From Sutcliffiella tianshenii (GTDB lineage: Bacteria; Bacillota; Bacilli; Bacillales; Bacillaceae_I): 64,000 nucleotides of DNA. A program made the translations under genes and the position numbers. The first letter of the stretch is position 1; each line of letters opens with the position of its first letter. The DNA lies in NCBI RefSeq assembly GCF_016908565.1, contig NZ_JAFBED010000001.1:62001-126000 (forward strand), in the 5' to 3' direction. This document shows, piece after piece, positions 1 through 9,072 of the stretch. The notes beneath the pieces were generated by a model. It had not been told where the DNA came from. It saw only the letters and a program-made list of their open reading frames with translations, and did not search any database.

Positions 1-781
1 TGATGAATGAGCTGTTTTTCTTCGCTGGATGCTCGGCTTCAATAGTCACCATTGCATCATCTACAAGCTCACCCTTGTTTTGTTCTAAGTATTTTTCATA
101 AGAAGGTATCGTTCCCACACTGTCCACATAGACGTTTCCTAGAAGCATTTCCCCTCTGAGGTTGGAAAGTTTGATCGTGTTCTTCCCTGCTTTCAAATGG
201 AACTTCAATGGCCTTGAGTGCAGATAACTGGAATCCTCCGCTTTTACATAATGCCATTCTTCAATCGGAACCTGTTTTGGAATGATTTCATCCCCAAAGC
301 GGTCTTTCTCAAACTTCGTTGATGCACTTTTCCAATCTTTCGGGAAAAGAATGCGGCGACTTTCATAATATGGATAGCTGCCATTCACTTCGATGGAACC
401 TTCTATCGGTACAATCCCTTCTCCTAAAGGAAAATAATCAAAGCCAAGTTCATATAGACCTTCTTCTTCTACATCCACTTCAACGGTGATTGATTTTTGA
501 TCTTTCCAGGAGAAAACTTGATCCTCATAACCCTTGCTTTCGTTCAAAGGCACTAAATCACTTTCAGGAACGGATAAAAAATCAGTGGGACTGATAGCAC
601 GCTCATATGGAGACGCATTATCGATTCCCACTTCTTTCCACTGTTTCAGGATATAAAGATAGCTAGGTTCAATGACTTGTTCGGCCAATTGTTCAGGAGA
701 ATTCTTTTCATCGGCGAAAGCGATATGATTCGGAATCAATAAAAGCAGTAATAGCGGCCAGAACAACATCTTACGTTTCAT
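1..781 (-). CDS. Secreted protein, probably sugar-transport associated (3' end outside window)
   Basis: An open reading frame starts at 781 (ATG AAA CGT AAG) and stays open to the window edge, so only about 260 N-terminal residues are seen. The first ~23 residues form a signal peptide (basic MKRK, then a Leu-rich core, then AFADE) with no lipobox Cys. The rest looks beta-rich, with alternating hydrophobic strands and a stretch like GKNTIKLSNLRGEMLLGNVYVD, the pattern of a carbohydrate-binding beta-sandwich. It lies 100 bp downstream of a sugar-binding lipoprotein gene on the same strand. I infer a role in carbohydrate capture, perhaps as the N-terminal part of a larger binding protein. The family is not firmly recognised. 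Confidence 0.6.
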   Translation of the reverse strand, partial: MKRKMLFWPLLLLLLIPNHIAFADEKNSPEQLAEQVIEPSYLYILKQWKEVGIDNASPYERAISPTDFLSVPESDLVPLNESKGYEDQVFSWKDQKSITVEVDVEEEGLYELGFDYFPLGEGIVPIEGSIEVNGSYPYYESRRILFPKDWKSASTKFEKDRFGDEIIPKQVPIEEWHYVKAEDSSYLHSRPLKFHLKAGKNTIKLSNLRGEMLLGNVYVDSVGTIPSYEKYLEQNKGELVDDAMVTIEAEHPAKKNSSFI

Positions 782-881
782 ATCATTTATCCCCCTCAAC
801 AGTTATAAGAAAAGCGCAAGCGCATTGGGAGCATGGTTGTTCCGCCCCCACATTTGCTGCGCCTTTCTATGAAAATTTTAA

Positions 882-2255
882 TTATTGACCAATCGCTTCT
901 TTACCTTCTTGCAGCTTTTGGTTTGCCAGTTCATTGATTTGAGAGATGTAATCCTCAATCTTGATTTCCCCTCTTACACTTGCATCAATGATACCTGCGA
1001 TGTTTGCGTTCGGGTTGTCACCGATTGCTACACCAGTTGGAGCTTCCCATCTTGATTGAACATAGCCAGGAACCGTCTTGAATGGTTCGATCACTGCATT
1101 GTCCAAGTTGTCATACGCTGTACGAAGACCAGGAATATCCGTGATTTCAAAGTATGCATCCAATACTTCTTCGTCATTGATGACAGGAAGGTTGTTTACT
1201 GCTTTTTCGTTCTCTACTGCGATATCAAGGCGCTTCATGTAACCCTCTTTACCAAAGCCCATGAATTTAGCGAATTTGTAAGCTTCTTCTGCATGCTTAG
1301 TAGATTTAGAGATTCCCATGAAGTCGTTTACTACAACTGTTCTTCCACCAGGAGTACCGATGAAATCCCATTCAAACTCAAGGTTATCCGTGAAGTTCGT
1401 TACAGCCCAAGTTCCATCCCATACAGTTCCAAGACCGCCTGAAGCCCAAACCTCACCAGCGTTTTCCCCGCTGAAGTTTGCTTTTTGCTCATCTGTCAGG
1501 TTTTCATAAGAATAACCGTTTGTTACGATATTGCTTGCAAGGTTTACCCCACCGATAAACTCGTTGCTGTCAAGGTTGTAGCCTTCTTCACTGTATGTGT
1601 ACCAACCAGCAGTCTCACTTACAGAAGTCGGGTACCAGTCAACAATTGCAAATGGATTGTTCATTCCGACAACACCATTGTTTACATTGGAGATGGAGCG
1701 AACCGCTTCAGTGAAATCCTCAACGGAAATTCCATACTCAGGAACATCCAGGTTAGCCTGGTTGTAAAGGTCTTTATTTACATAGTAGCCCAAGAAATGC
1801 TGTGCACTTGGGATAGCGAATACTTTTCCATCATAAGTAGCAGACTCTTTTACTACATCTGCAATCTTTGCGAAATCTTCATCTTCAGTCGTGAATTCCG
1901 TAATATCCAATAACCAGTCGTTTGCTAGTCCAGTTGGAACCTGTGCAAGCATGAATACGTCCGGCATTGTCCCGGCACTAGCCGCTGCAGATAATGCATC
2001 GTTCCAGTCACCTGTGATACTCTCATCGATTTTGATCTTTACGTTCGGGTTTGCATCTTCATATTCTTTAATAAGAAGACGCTCGATGTTTTGCTCTTCT
2101 TCTGTACCTAATGCCCAGCTAGCGAAAGTAAGTGTCACTTGCTCTTTGTCTGAAGCTTTATCATCTTTTTTCTCATTTGAAGCATCATTGCTGCAACCGA
2201 CTACTAACATAAAAACAGTTAAAATTGCGATCCAAGGTTTTAACAATTTCATCAC
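882..2255 (-). CDS. Sugar ABC transporter substrate-binding lipoprotein
   Basis: A 457-residue extracellular solute-binding protein of family 1 (SBP_bac_1, MalE-like). The signal peptide ends in the lipobox LVVGC, with Cys21 as the lipidated residue, followed by an acidic and Lys-rich linker. The mature part starts with the typical VTLTFASWALG strand and carries the features of this fold (DVFMLAQVP, YYVNKDLYNQANLDVP, a GGLGTVWDGTWAV segment). It would bind a sugar or oligosaccharide outside the membrane and deliver it to an ABC permease, whose genes are not in the window and may lie left of position 1. Two Gfo/Idh dehydrogenases are encoded upstream on the same strand. The preceding region carries LacI-type palindromes, so repression relieved by sugar is likely. 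The ligand is unknown. Confidence 0.88.
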   Translation of the reverse strand: MMKLLKPWIAILTVFMLVVGCSNDASNEKKDDKASDKEQVTLTFASWALGTEEEQNIERLLIKEYEDANPNVKIKIDESITGDWNDALSAAASAGTMPDVFMLAQVPTGLANDWLLDITEFTTEDEDFAKIADVVKESATYDGKVFAIPSAQHFLGYYVNKDLYNQANLDVPEYGISVEDFTEAVRSISNVNNGVVGMNNPFAIVDWYPTSVSETAGWYTYSEEGYNLDSNEFIGGVNLASNIVTNGYSYENLTDEQKANFSGENAGEVWASGGLGTVWDGTWAVTNFTDNLEFEWDFIGTPGGRTVVVNDFMGISKSTKHAEEAYKFAKFMGFGKEGYMKRLDIAVENEKAVNNLPVINDEEVLDAYFEITDIPGLRTAYDNLDNAVIEPFKTVPGYVQSRWEAPTGVAIGDNPNANIAGIIDASVRGEIKIEDYISQINELANQKLQEGKEAIGQ

Positions 2256-2410
2256 TTACACCCCTTATTGTTTTGTTGTATTAGATAAAAACTTTTTTGA
2301 TAAGTTTAGATCCCAAATGCTATTGCTTGTCCAACAGATTGATAGGTTTCTAGAAGCTGTGGTAACCGGACATTTCCTATAGAAGAAACAACAACCCCTT
2401 TCCCAATTTC

Positions 2411-2420
2411 GAAACGTTTC
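2411..2420. promoter_or_regulatory. LacI-family operator-like palindrome
   Basis: The perfect palindrome GAAACGTTTC lies about 155 bp upstream of the binding-protein start. The CG-centred form is that of LacI/GalR operators. An identical 10-mer precedes the esterase gene at 11368. Confidence 0.55.
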
Positions 2421-2493
2421 AATTTCTTTTCAAAAAATAAAGTGAAGAATTACCTCCTTGGCAACGTTATCCACTCCATAACATCTTCCAATT

Positions 2494-2518
2494 GATACGT
2501 TTCACTAAAGTCATTATA
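2494..2518 (-). promoter_or_regulatory. Probable promoter -10 with overlapping operator for the sugar-binding protein
   Basis: Reading leftwards, a TATAAT box (2518-2513) is followed 9 nt later by GAAACGTATC (2503-2494), a near copy of the palindrome at 2411. The operator would sit at the transcription start, as expected for a repressor. No good -35 box is seen. Confidence 0.45.
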
Positions 2519-2608
2519 CTCCACTCTGAAACCGATTACAATTCCATTTTTAAAGAAATTTATCGGATTGTGTGGAAATAGTGGGAATTCTCAGAAACTC
2601 CTGCATGA

Positions 2609-2620
2609 GCAAACGTTTGC
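2609..2620. promoter_or_regulatory. CG-centred palindrome, LacI/CcpA-like
   Basis: GCAAACGTTTGC is a perfect 12-bp palindrome in the gap between the binding-protein and dehydrogenase genes. It is a third CG-centred site within 210 bp. It could be an operator for the same regulator or a catabolite-responsive element. Confidence 0.4.
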
Positions 2621-2722
2621 CCATTATTCATCTGTCTCAAAAACTAAAAAGAAAGGAAGGAAATCTTATAGAATCGATTCGATTCATGTAAGATTTTCTT
2701 CCTTTACTTCCTATATCCAATT

Positions 2723-3718
2723 TTACTTAATATGCACTGAATTACCAGTTTTTGCACTATCATAGATTGCAAGAATGATTTCCAGGGCGTTCCTTCCATC
2801 CTGAAGGGAGATTACAGGATCCCTGTCATCACGGATCGCTTGAATCATATCATCGATGATTGGATAGTGACCTTCCTGCCCAGCTTTGTCAGTTGATGAT
2901 GCTTTGTCTTCGTGCAGGAAATGCCAGCTTTTTATTTCATCCAGGTATTTTCCTCCGACAATTGCCGTACCACTTGTACCGAAAAGGCTCAATGAGGCTT
3001 CAAGGTCCGTCGGATAGATGGCGGTCGATCCCTCGATGACGCCGAGCGCACCACTTTCAAATTCAAGGACCGCGACACCTGTATCCTCCATTTCCATCGT
3101 ATGCCGCCTAGTCGCTGTAAAACCTGAAACCCTTCTGACCGGCCCCATCATCCATCTTAGCAGATCAATATTATGGATGGACTGATTCATCAGTGCACCA
3201 CCATCCATCAAGGCCGTGCCCCGCCACGGATCCTGATCATAATAGCTTTGGTCCCTATACCAGCGGACCGAGGTCGTTGCGTGCATCATCCTGCCAAAGC
3301 TGCCATTTTCGAGCTTTTCCCTCATCTTCAGTATCGGCCGATTGTACCGTTTCTGGAAGGCTACAGCCGCTTTGACTTTATATTTGTCGGCCGCAGCAAT
3401 TACCCTGTCCGCATCTTCCATGGTGAGGGCGATCGGCTTTTCGATGATCACATGCTTGCCCGCTTCGAATGCTTGGATGGCCATATCGGCATGCAGTCCG
3501 CTTGGGGTGCAGATGCATACAACATCTATGGAGGGATCACTGAGCATCTCCTTATAATCCGTAAAAAACGTCTGGATGGAATGCTGTTTGCGAAACTCCT
3601 CGCCTGTTTGCGGATTTTTATCGCACACTGCTGTAAGTCGCGCATCCTTGTGCATGTTTATGGCCCCGGCATATACAGGTGCTATGGCTCCCGCTCCCAC
3701 AATGGCAAATTGAATCAT
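2723..3718 (-). CDS. Gfo/Idh/MocA-family NAD(P)-dependent dehydrogenase
   Basis: A 331-residue oxidoreductase. The N-terminal Rossmann fold has the glycine motif AIVGAGAIA at residues 5-13 and the family's EKP signature in IIEKPIAL near residue 97, whose Lys is the usual catalytic residue. The C-terminal alpha/beta domain holds GGALMNQSIHNIDLLRW, where the His is the usual substrate-binding residue. Such enzymes oxidise or reduce sugars, inositols and related polyols. It lies 12 bp after another gene of the same family and both end in related ALEIILAIYDSAKTG sequences, so they are probably paralogues acting in one catabolic route. The substrate cannot be told. Confidence 0.9.
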   Translation of the reverse strand: MIQFAIVGAGAIAPVYAGAINMHKDARLTAVCDKNPQTGEEFRKQHSIQTFFTDYKEMLSDPSIDVVCICTPSGLHADMAIQAFEAGKHVIIEKPIALTMEDADRVIAAADKYKVKAAVAFQKRYNRPILKMREKLENGSFGRMMHATTSVRWYRDQSYYDQDPWRGTALMDGGALMNQSIHNIDLLRWMMGPVRRVSGFTATRRHTMEMEDTGVAVLEFESGALGVIEGSTAIYPTDLEASLSLFGTSGTAIVGGKYLDEIKSWHFLHEDKASSTDKAGQEGHYPIIDDMIQAIRDDRDPVISLQDGRNALEIILAIYDSAKTGNSVHIK

Positions 3719-3730
3719 AGCTGCATCCTC

Positions 3731-4819
3731 CTAGTCCGCAAGAGTGATTGGTTTTCCTGTTCTTGCGGATTCATAGATTGCAAGAATGATTTCAAGCGGT
3801 TTAAGCCCTTCCTCCCCGTTTACGAGCGGTTCACGGTCCTCTTCGATTGCCATCATCATATCTTCTATCTGAATGCGGTGTGCACCGCCGAAGATGGCCG
3901 TAGGATCACTCGCACCGGTTCCACTGTCTGTTTGTTCAGTATTGGCCAGGTTTTCCACCTTGCCCCCGCTGTACCATTCACCTTTGCTATCCTGTGTCTT
4001 CTGGAAGTGATGTGTCAATCGGTCATTTTCAATAACCGCGGATCCCTTTGTTCCAAATACTTCGAGACGACAGCTAAATCCAGGGAATGCACTGGTCGTG
4101 CCAACTATCGTGCCGAGCGCCCCGTTCTTGAAGGTCACCGTCGCGACCGCCACATCCTCGACCTCCATCCGCTCATGTGCAAGGGTGGCTGTTCTGGCAA
4201 ACACACTTTCAACCGGCCCCATCAAATATTGAAGCAGATCTATCGTATGGATCGATTGATTCATCAGCGCCCCTCCGCCATCAAGCGCCCAAGTGCCACG
4301 CCATTCGCCGCTATCATAATACTCCTGTGTACGGTACCAGTTAACCGCACATTCACCAAGGATCATGCTGCCGAAATTGCCCGCTTCCACTTCCTTTTTC
4401 ACTTGGATGGTGGCAGTGTCGAAACGGTGCTGGGAGATGACCGAAAGCTTGACTCCGGCATCCCTGCAGGCTTTGATCATTTCCTTTGCTTTATGGATGG
4501 AGATGTCCATCGGTTTTTCCGTGATGACATGCTTTCCGGCTCTAGCAGCATGTATGGCCATGTCAGCGTGCATGCCGCTTGGGGTAAGGATGTTGACTAT
4601 GTCTATATCGTCTCTCTGGATCATTTCGTGATAGTCGGTATAGAAGTCGGTGCAGTATTTGTCCGCGAGCGCTTTTGCACGGTCCTCTTCTACGTCTGCA
4701 ACGGCTACTAATCTGGCATTCGGAATCGCATTAATCTGTTCTGCATGCGTGGCGCTGATGGATCCGCAGCCGATGAGGGCGAAGCGCATTTCTTTGGTTT
4801 GGGTATTGGCATGTGGCAT
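3731..4819 (-). CDS. Gfo/Idh/MocA-family dehydrogenase
   Basis: A 362-residue paralogue of the next gene. I place the start at the ATG at 4819 because GGAGG stands 7-8 nt upstream. The frame is open further up to 4924, but that extension is Lys-rich and unlike the family. The Rossmann motif is ALIGCGSIS, the signature is ITEKPMDI, and the second-domain motif is GGALMNQSIHTIDLLQYLMGP. An insertion near residues 265-290 (SGGKVENLANTEQTDSGTG) distinguishes it from its neighbour. It is likely co-transcribed with the downstream dehydrogenase (11-bp gap). The substrate is unknown, probably a sugar or polyol. Confidence 0.9.
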   Translation of the reverse strand: MPHANTQTKEMRFALIGCGSISATHAEQINAIPNARLVAVADVEEDRAKALADKYCTDFYTDYHEMIQRDDIDIVNILTPSGMHADMAIHAARAGKHVITEKPMDISIHKAKEMIKACRDAGVKLSVISQHRFDTATIQVKKEVEAGNFGSMILGECAVNWYRTQEYYDSGEWRGTWALDGGGALMNQSIHTIDLLQYLMGPVESVFARTATLAHERMEVEDVAVATVTFKNGALGTIVGTTSAFPGFSCRLEVFGTKGSAVIENDRLTHHFQKTQDSKGEWYSGGKVENLANTEQTDSGTGASDPTAIFGGAHRIQIEDMMMAIEEDREPLVNGEEGLKPLEIILAIYESARTGKPITLAD

Positions 4820-5023
4820 GGGTGGTCCTCCTTTTGGTTTGAGTTTGGTTTTAGTTTTGATGCGGTGCTGGGATTTTTCTGTGTGATTTTTATATAAAGA
4901 AAAGTAAATGCTGAACAAAAACATTGCATAGAGCGTGTCATTTCTTTATTTTGCACTGTTGTGAGTGTTTTTTGCTTTTCACAACGGTCAATTTACTAGT
5001 TTGATGGGTATTTTTTGACTCGA

Positions 5024-5115
5024 TTCTAACAGATTTCATGAACATTCTAACAATTCTTCCGATCATTCTAACAAAATTGCAAAACATTCTAACAAATTCG
5101 CCTATCTTTCTAACA
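5024..5115 (-). repeat. Five phased direct repeats, core TGTTAGAA, about 21 bp apart
   Basis: The 8-mer TTCTAACA (TGTTAGAA on the minus strand) begins at 5024, 5045, 5066, 5088 and 5108, giving spacings of 21, 21, 22 and 20 bp. The flanks are partly shared (TTGTTAGAATG) but otherwise diverge. The rightmost copy supplies the stop codon of the epimerase gene. The array fills the 290-bp gap between that gene and the downstream dehydrogenase. The rest of this gap is AT-rich without a clear signal. Confidence 0.8.
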
Positions 5116-5958
5116 ATTCGACTTCGATGAACTGTTCACAGGCATCCCCACTTCCTCAAGCAGCTCCTTGAACCGCTCGACAGCCGTGACAAATAAATCC
5201 GGGCCACTGAATCCCGAGAACGGACCGGCAGCAGCCAGATGAGGCTCCATGGAAGCGAATCCGACAAAACCCCGCTCAAGCAAAGCCTGATACAATGCCT
5301 TCATTTCGCCATCTCCATCACCTGCTGGCACCACATGGCCATCCGCGAACCTTGCATCCTTTACATGCATATATTCCACAAATTCTTTCAACAATGGATA
5401 TGCCTCCGTGAAAGGCTTCACCCCGCATTGTACGAAGTTCGCCGGATCGAACGCAGCCCGAAGATTTGGAGATTGGCAGCTTGAAAGAATATCAAGACAG
5501 CGCTCTGCATTGTCCCCATATATGTCCTTTTCATTTTCATGCAGCAGCACCACATTCTCCTCTTCTGCGACCCGGACAAGTTCTTTCATCCTTCTCAGCA
5601 CTTCGTCCCGGTAATCACCAGGGTTCTCTCCTTCAGGGATGAAGAAGGAAAAAATACGGATGTACCGCGACCCAAGTACATGAGCGGCTTTCACCACCCG
5701 CTGGAAATCTTCCATATGTACTTCAAAATCCTCCAGCACACCTATTTTACCGATCGGGGAACCAATGGAAGAAACCGAAAACCCCTTATAATCCAAAGCT
5801 CCCTTGATCGCCAACAGTTCCTCATCAGACAGATGTGCAACATTCTTCCCCCATACACTGCGGAGCTCAAGATGCCGGATGCCCTGTGATTCCAGGACAT
5901 CGAGCTGCACATCCAGTTCGGGGGAGATTTCATCTGCAAAGCCGGTCAATGTAATCAT
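5110..5958 (-). CDS. Sugar phosphate isomerase/epimerase (AP-endonuclease-2 TIM barrel)
   Basis: A 282-residue protein of the xylose-isomerase-like TIM-barrel superfamily (IolE/IolI/hydroxypyruvate isomerase type). It opens with LTGFADEISPELDVQLDVL and continues with the family's barrel strands: HLELRSVWG, VSSIGSPIGKI, YIRIFSFFIP, VVLLHENEKDIYGD, LRAAFDPANFVQCG and YMHVKDARFADGHVVPAGDG. The Glu, Asp and His residues in these strands are the usual metal ligands. It probably interconverts a keto-sugar or inositol intermediate made by the nearby dehydrogenases. It starts 12 bp after the DUF1854 gene, so it may also be transcribed from the ABC exporter promoter. The last ten residues (NSSSKSNC) are low in complexity and run into the phased repeat. 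Confidence 0.85.
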   Translation of the reverse strand: MITLTGFADEISPELDVQLDVLESQGIRHLELRSVWGKNVAHLSDEELLAIKGALDYKGFSVSSIGSPIGKIGVLEDFEVHMEDFQRVVKAAHVLGSRYIRIFSFFIPEGENPGDYRDEVLRRMKELVRVAEEENVVLLHENEKDIYGDNAERCLDILSSCQSPNLRAAFDPANFVQCGVKPFTEAYPLLKEFVEYMHVKDARFADGHVVPAGDGDGEMKALYQALLERGFVGFASMEPHLAAAGPFSGFSGPDLFVTAVERFKELLEEVGMPVNSSSKSNC

Positions 5959-5970
5959 CCAATCCCTCCT

Positions 5971-6468
5971 TTAAATGACTTTACTCAAATGCTTGCGGCT
6001 TGCGGCATCAAGGGACTCGATATCCTTGATCTCACAGCGCTTGCCTTCCATGTCCGTTATGATCAGTCTATTCACCCCGATCATCTGGATATGCTCATGA
6101 ATGTTTCTCATCAGGAGCTTGAGATCTCCGCGATCCGTCTTCACCTGGAAAGTCCAAAGGCCAGGCTCCTCTTTGATGGAATCAATCCTGGTCACAGCCG
6201 GGATGATATAGCGGAGTTTCAGCTCTGTCACCAATTCTTCCCGGCTTTCTTCATCAAACTCCTCGATACTGCGTATGATCCCGATTTCTTTGTCATCCTT
6301 TGTCCAGACAGATAAATATTCATAAGGTTTTGTCATCGGGTAGGTACGTCTGACCGTTATTTCGGGAAACAGCTCCCTGTCCGTTTCCATCCTCAGCATT
6401 CCGCCGGCACTTCTTGTAAAGGATGTATCAGCTGGATCGATATAGGTTATTTCAAATAAATCACTCAT
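5971..6468 (-). CDS. DUF1854 family protein, partner of the upstream ABC transporter
   Basis: A 165-residue soluble protein. The opening (FEITYIDPADTSFTRSAGGML) and the EIGIIRSIEEFDEESREELVTELKLRYIIPAVTRID stretch match DUF1854 as I know it. This family is typically encoded beside an ABC exporter of the kind found here, and some members have been annotated as cyanophycin-metabolism associated. No cyanophycin gene is present in this window. Its start overlaps the transporter's stop by 4 bp, so the two are translationally coupled. Its function is unknown. Confidence 0.8.
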   Translation of the reverse strand: MSDLFEITYIDPADTSFTRSAGGMLRMETDRELFPEITVRRTYPMTKPYEYLSVWTKDDKEIGIIRSIEEFDEESREELVTELKLRYIIPAVTRIDSIKEEPGLWTFQVKTDRGDLKLLMRNIHEHIQMIGVNRLIITDMEGKRCEIKDIESLDAASRKHLSKVI

Positions 6469-8651
6469 CCGACCTCTACTCCTTTGATCTGCGACATTTC
6501 CTTTTGCGCTTCCACAAGCTTATAGTAGATTCCTTTTTGAGCAAGAAGCTCTTCATGTGTCCCTATTTCTGCGATCTGACCTTTATCGATTACGACAAGC
6601 CGGTTGGCATTTCGCAAAGTGGAGAGGCGGTGCGCTATCGCAAAGGTCGTACGGCCCTGCACGAGCCTGCTGACCGCTTCTTGTATCTTGTGCTCGGTTT
6701 CTGTATCAACGGATGCCGTTGCCTCATCGAGAATCAGGATCCGTGGGTCATGAAGGATGGCACGTGCGATGGCAATCCGCTGCTTCTGTCCGCCTGACAA
6801 GCGGTGGCCGCGTTCGCCGACCTGCGTTTCATAGCCATCTGCCATTTTCACGATGAACTCATGGGCATTCGCGATTTTTGCAGCACGCATGATGTCATCA
6901 GGCGTTGCATCCTGATTGGAATACGCGATATTGTCAGAGATGGATCCATCAAAAAGGAACGTCTCCTGCAATACGACCCCAATCTGTTTGTGAAGGTCTT
7001 CCTGTCTGATATCCTTCAGGTCGATCCCATCAATTGTGATCGTTCCTTCTGTCGGATCATAAAAACGGCTGATCAGATTGATCAAAGTGGATTTTCCGGC
7101 ACCAGAATGACCGACAAGACCGATCATCTCCCCAGGCTCCACTATGAGATTCAGGTCCTTGATGACAGGACTGTGCTTCTCATAGCCGAACGTCACATTC
7201 GAGATTTCCACCTTTCCTTCCATATCGTTGACCGTCACGGCGCTTTTGCTATCGGGCACTTTCGATGGGGTATCCATGATTTCGAAAATCCTGTTTGCAG
7301 ATGAAATCGCACGACTGACCCACGTGATCATCTGGTTGTACCATTGCAACGGGCCAAAGAACATCCCCAAGTAAGCCACGAATGCCATCAGGGTCCCAAG
7401 GCTCAAGTCATTGCTGACAACAGACATGCCGCCGAAATACCAGACAAGCAGCATCCCCGTTCCTGTGATGAAAGAAAATATCGGGAACACGCCCTGCCAC
7501 ATGCCATCGGTTTTGATCGTCTGCGACATGAGGATGTCATTTCCCTTCATATAACGGGATTGCTCCTGTTTTTCCTGTCCAAAGGCTTTTACCACCCGGA
7601 TCCCTTGCAGGGTATCCCCCACTACCATGTTCAAACGGTTGATGGCCTGCCATTGCTTGTACCACATCTGATGGACCCTCGGCCAGATCATGACAGAGAA
7701 GAGAATGACAATCGGAGTCGGCAATAGGGCAAAAAGGGTCAGCTTCCAATCAAGGCTTAACATCATGACAAGGATTGCGACCAGCATCAGGGCCTGGCCT
7801 ACCACCCAGAGGACACCGTCGGTCAAGAACTGGCGGGTATCCTCCACATCCCTGTTTACACGACCAATGAACTGCGATGTCTGCCTCCGGTCGAAATAAC
7901 TTAACGATAGTCTCATCAGCGATTGGTAGACCTCTTTTCGCAAATCTCCCATCACTTTGCTTCCGATCCAGACACCAAGGACTCCCCTGACTATCTGCAT
8001 CAGGGCAAGGACGATGCTCGTCACACCAAGAAGTGCCACCCAAAGCAGCAGCCCTCCGCCGATATCCTGAGGCTCGAGCACCTCATCGACCAGAATCTTG
8101 GTGATATACGGTGGAGCAAGCTCCAAGAGGGTAGCTAAAATCAGCATCACCATGGCAAACAACATTTGCAGGCGATATGGCTTGGTGTACCCAAGCAGTC
8201 GCCCGACCACTTTTTTTCTATCCACACAGACAGAGCATGCATTGGTCCCTTCCTGAAGCGGCCGCTCGCAGTTCGGGCACTGGCGCGGCAAGTCATTTTT
8301 CGATAATACAGGCAACGGCTTCCCGTTTATCAGATTCTCTATCACTTTTACCGCAACAGTGAACTTACTTGTCAACGGAGCGGAAAAACGTACAACCACC
8401 ACTCCCCCATCTTCGCTTTCGACTACCAGGGAACCGCCGCCTATATAGGAATCCAGCTTCGCTCCCTTCAACTCTGATATTCCCAACGATTTTAAAACGC
8501 TTCCATTCTCTGCGTAGACAAAAATATGATTTTCTGTAACTCCGAGCCAACTGTCTACAAAACTACCATTCTCATTCATGTCCGCTTTTGCAAAATACAA
8601 TATGTCCCCCGCCGGCATGATAATATCGGGAATCTTTTCTACTAATGACAT
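6465..8651 (-). CDS. ABC exporter, fused membrane and ATPase domains, with N-terminal Cys4 insert
   Basis: A 728-residue type I ABC half-transporter. Residues 1-120 form a soluble beta-rich domain. Cys125, Cys128, Cys139 and Cys142 (CPNC and CSVC) form a probable zinc knuckle. Six membrane helices follow from about residue 155 to 450. The ATPase domain has Walker A GHSGAGKST, the signature LSGGQKQR and Walker B ILILDEATA. Half-transporters of this type dimerise and export lipids, peptides or drugs. The N-terminal knuckle domain and the coupled DUF1854 gene define a specific subgroup whose substrate is not established. The start at 8651 is the only reasonable one. Upstream is a 420-bp intergenic region shared with the divergent sulfatase gene. 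Confidence 0.9.
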   Translation of the reverse strand: MSLVEKIPDIIMPAGDILYFAKADMNENGSFVDSWLGVTENHIFVYAENGSVLKSLGISELKGAKLDSYIGGGSLVVESEDGGVVVVRFSAPLTSKFTVAVKVIENLINGKPLPVLSKNDLPRQCPNCERPLQEGTNACSVCVDRKKVVGRLLGYTKPYRLQMLFAMVMLILATLLELAPPYITKILVDEVLEPQDIGGGLLLWVALLGVTSIVLALMQIVRGVLGVWIGSKVMGDLRKEVYQSLMRLSLSYFDRRQTSQFIGRVNRDVEDTRQFLTDGVLWVVGQALMLVAILVMMLSLDWKLTLFALLPTPIVILFSVMIWPRVHQMWYKQWQAINRLNMVVGDTLQGIRVVKAFGQEKQEQSRYMKGNDILMSQTIKTDGMWQGVFPIFSFITGTGMLLVWYFGGMSVVSNDLSLGTLMAFVAYLGMFFGPLQWYNQMITWVSRAISSANRIFEIMDTPSKVPDSKSAVTVNDMEGKVEISNVTFGYEKHSPVIKDLNLIVEPGEMIGLVGHSGAGKSTLINLISRFYDPTEGTITIDGIDLKDIRQEDLHKQIGVVLQETFLFDGSISDNIAYSNQDATPDDIMRAAKIANAHEFIVKMADGYETQVGERGHRLSGGQKQRIAIARAILHDPRILILDEATASVDTETEHKIQEAVSRLVQGRTTFAIAHRLSTLRNANRLVVIDKGQIAEIGTHEELLAQKGIYYKLVEAQKEMSQIKGVEVG

Positions 8652-8809
8652 ATATGTCTTACTCCACCTTTACGGTAAATTTTCGAAACCTCGTATTAAT
8701 TAATTTATTGTTTGAATTTATTTAACATTATAATTTATCTCCCCTCGTTTACAAGGGGATTTAAAAATTAATTAGGATTCCATCTTCTATTATTTGGGAG
8801 ATGCTATTG

Positions 8810-8954
8810 AACACCGCTGTTGATTTCCGCACTAGGCTGCGCTTTCCGCGGGGCGGTGCTGGAGCCTCCTCAGGATTCGCCTTGCGGGGTCTCCAGCCTA
8901 CCGCTTCCTCCCGCAGGAGTCTTCGCCTATTGCTCCAATCAACAGCTAGATTCT
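8810..8954. repeat. 145-bp dispersed repeat, copy 1
   Basis: A GC-rich block in an AT-rich intergenic gap, ending in a 10-bp inverted repeat (GCTGTTGATT at 8816-8825, AATCAACAGC at 8937-8946). It is nearly identical, and of equal length, to 45808-45952. Its inside carries paired GC-rich arms (GGTGCTGGAG / CTCCAGCC). It resembles the non-coding repeats scattered through many Bacillus genomes that give spurious small ORFs. The remainder of 8652-9072 holds AT-rich DNA and one inverted repeat. Confidence 0.85.
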
Positions 8955-9024
8955 TATAAATACAATCCAATCTTTAACAAAGACTTTATTTTTTGTATTG
9001 ATATTTTAAGGGTTTGTCATCTAT

Positions 9025-9049
9025 AATTAATTAAAACATTTAATTAATT
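9025..9049. promoter_or_regulatory. Inverted repeat upstream of the sulfatase gene, possible operator
   Basis: A perfect 11-bp inverted repeat (AATTAATTAAA, 3-nt spacer, TTTAATTAATT) ends 23 bp before the sulfatase start. A related ATTAATTAAT lies at 8695-8704, near the start of the divergent transporter. Symmetry and position suggest a repressor site, but it is AT-only and could be chance. Confidence 0.4.
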
Positions 9050-9072
9050 TGATTGAAAGGTAGGTTCCAAAA

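Noticed and set aside
2568-2765. 65-residue ORF on the plus strand
   Set aside because: Lies in a regulatory gap and runs into the dehydrogenase gene on the other strand. No ribosome site and no protein-like pattern.
8820-9026. Small ORF on the plus strand before the sulfatase
   Set aside because: It is a translation of the 145-bp dispersed repeat, a known source of false small genes.
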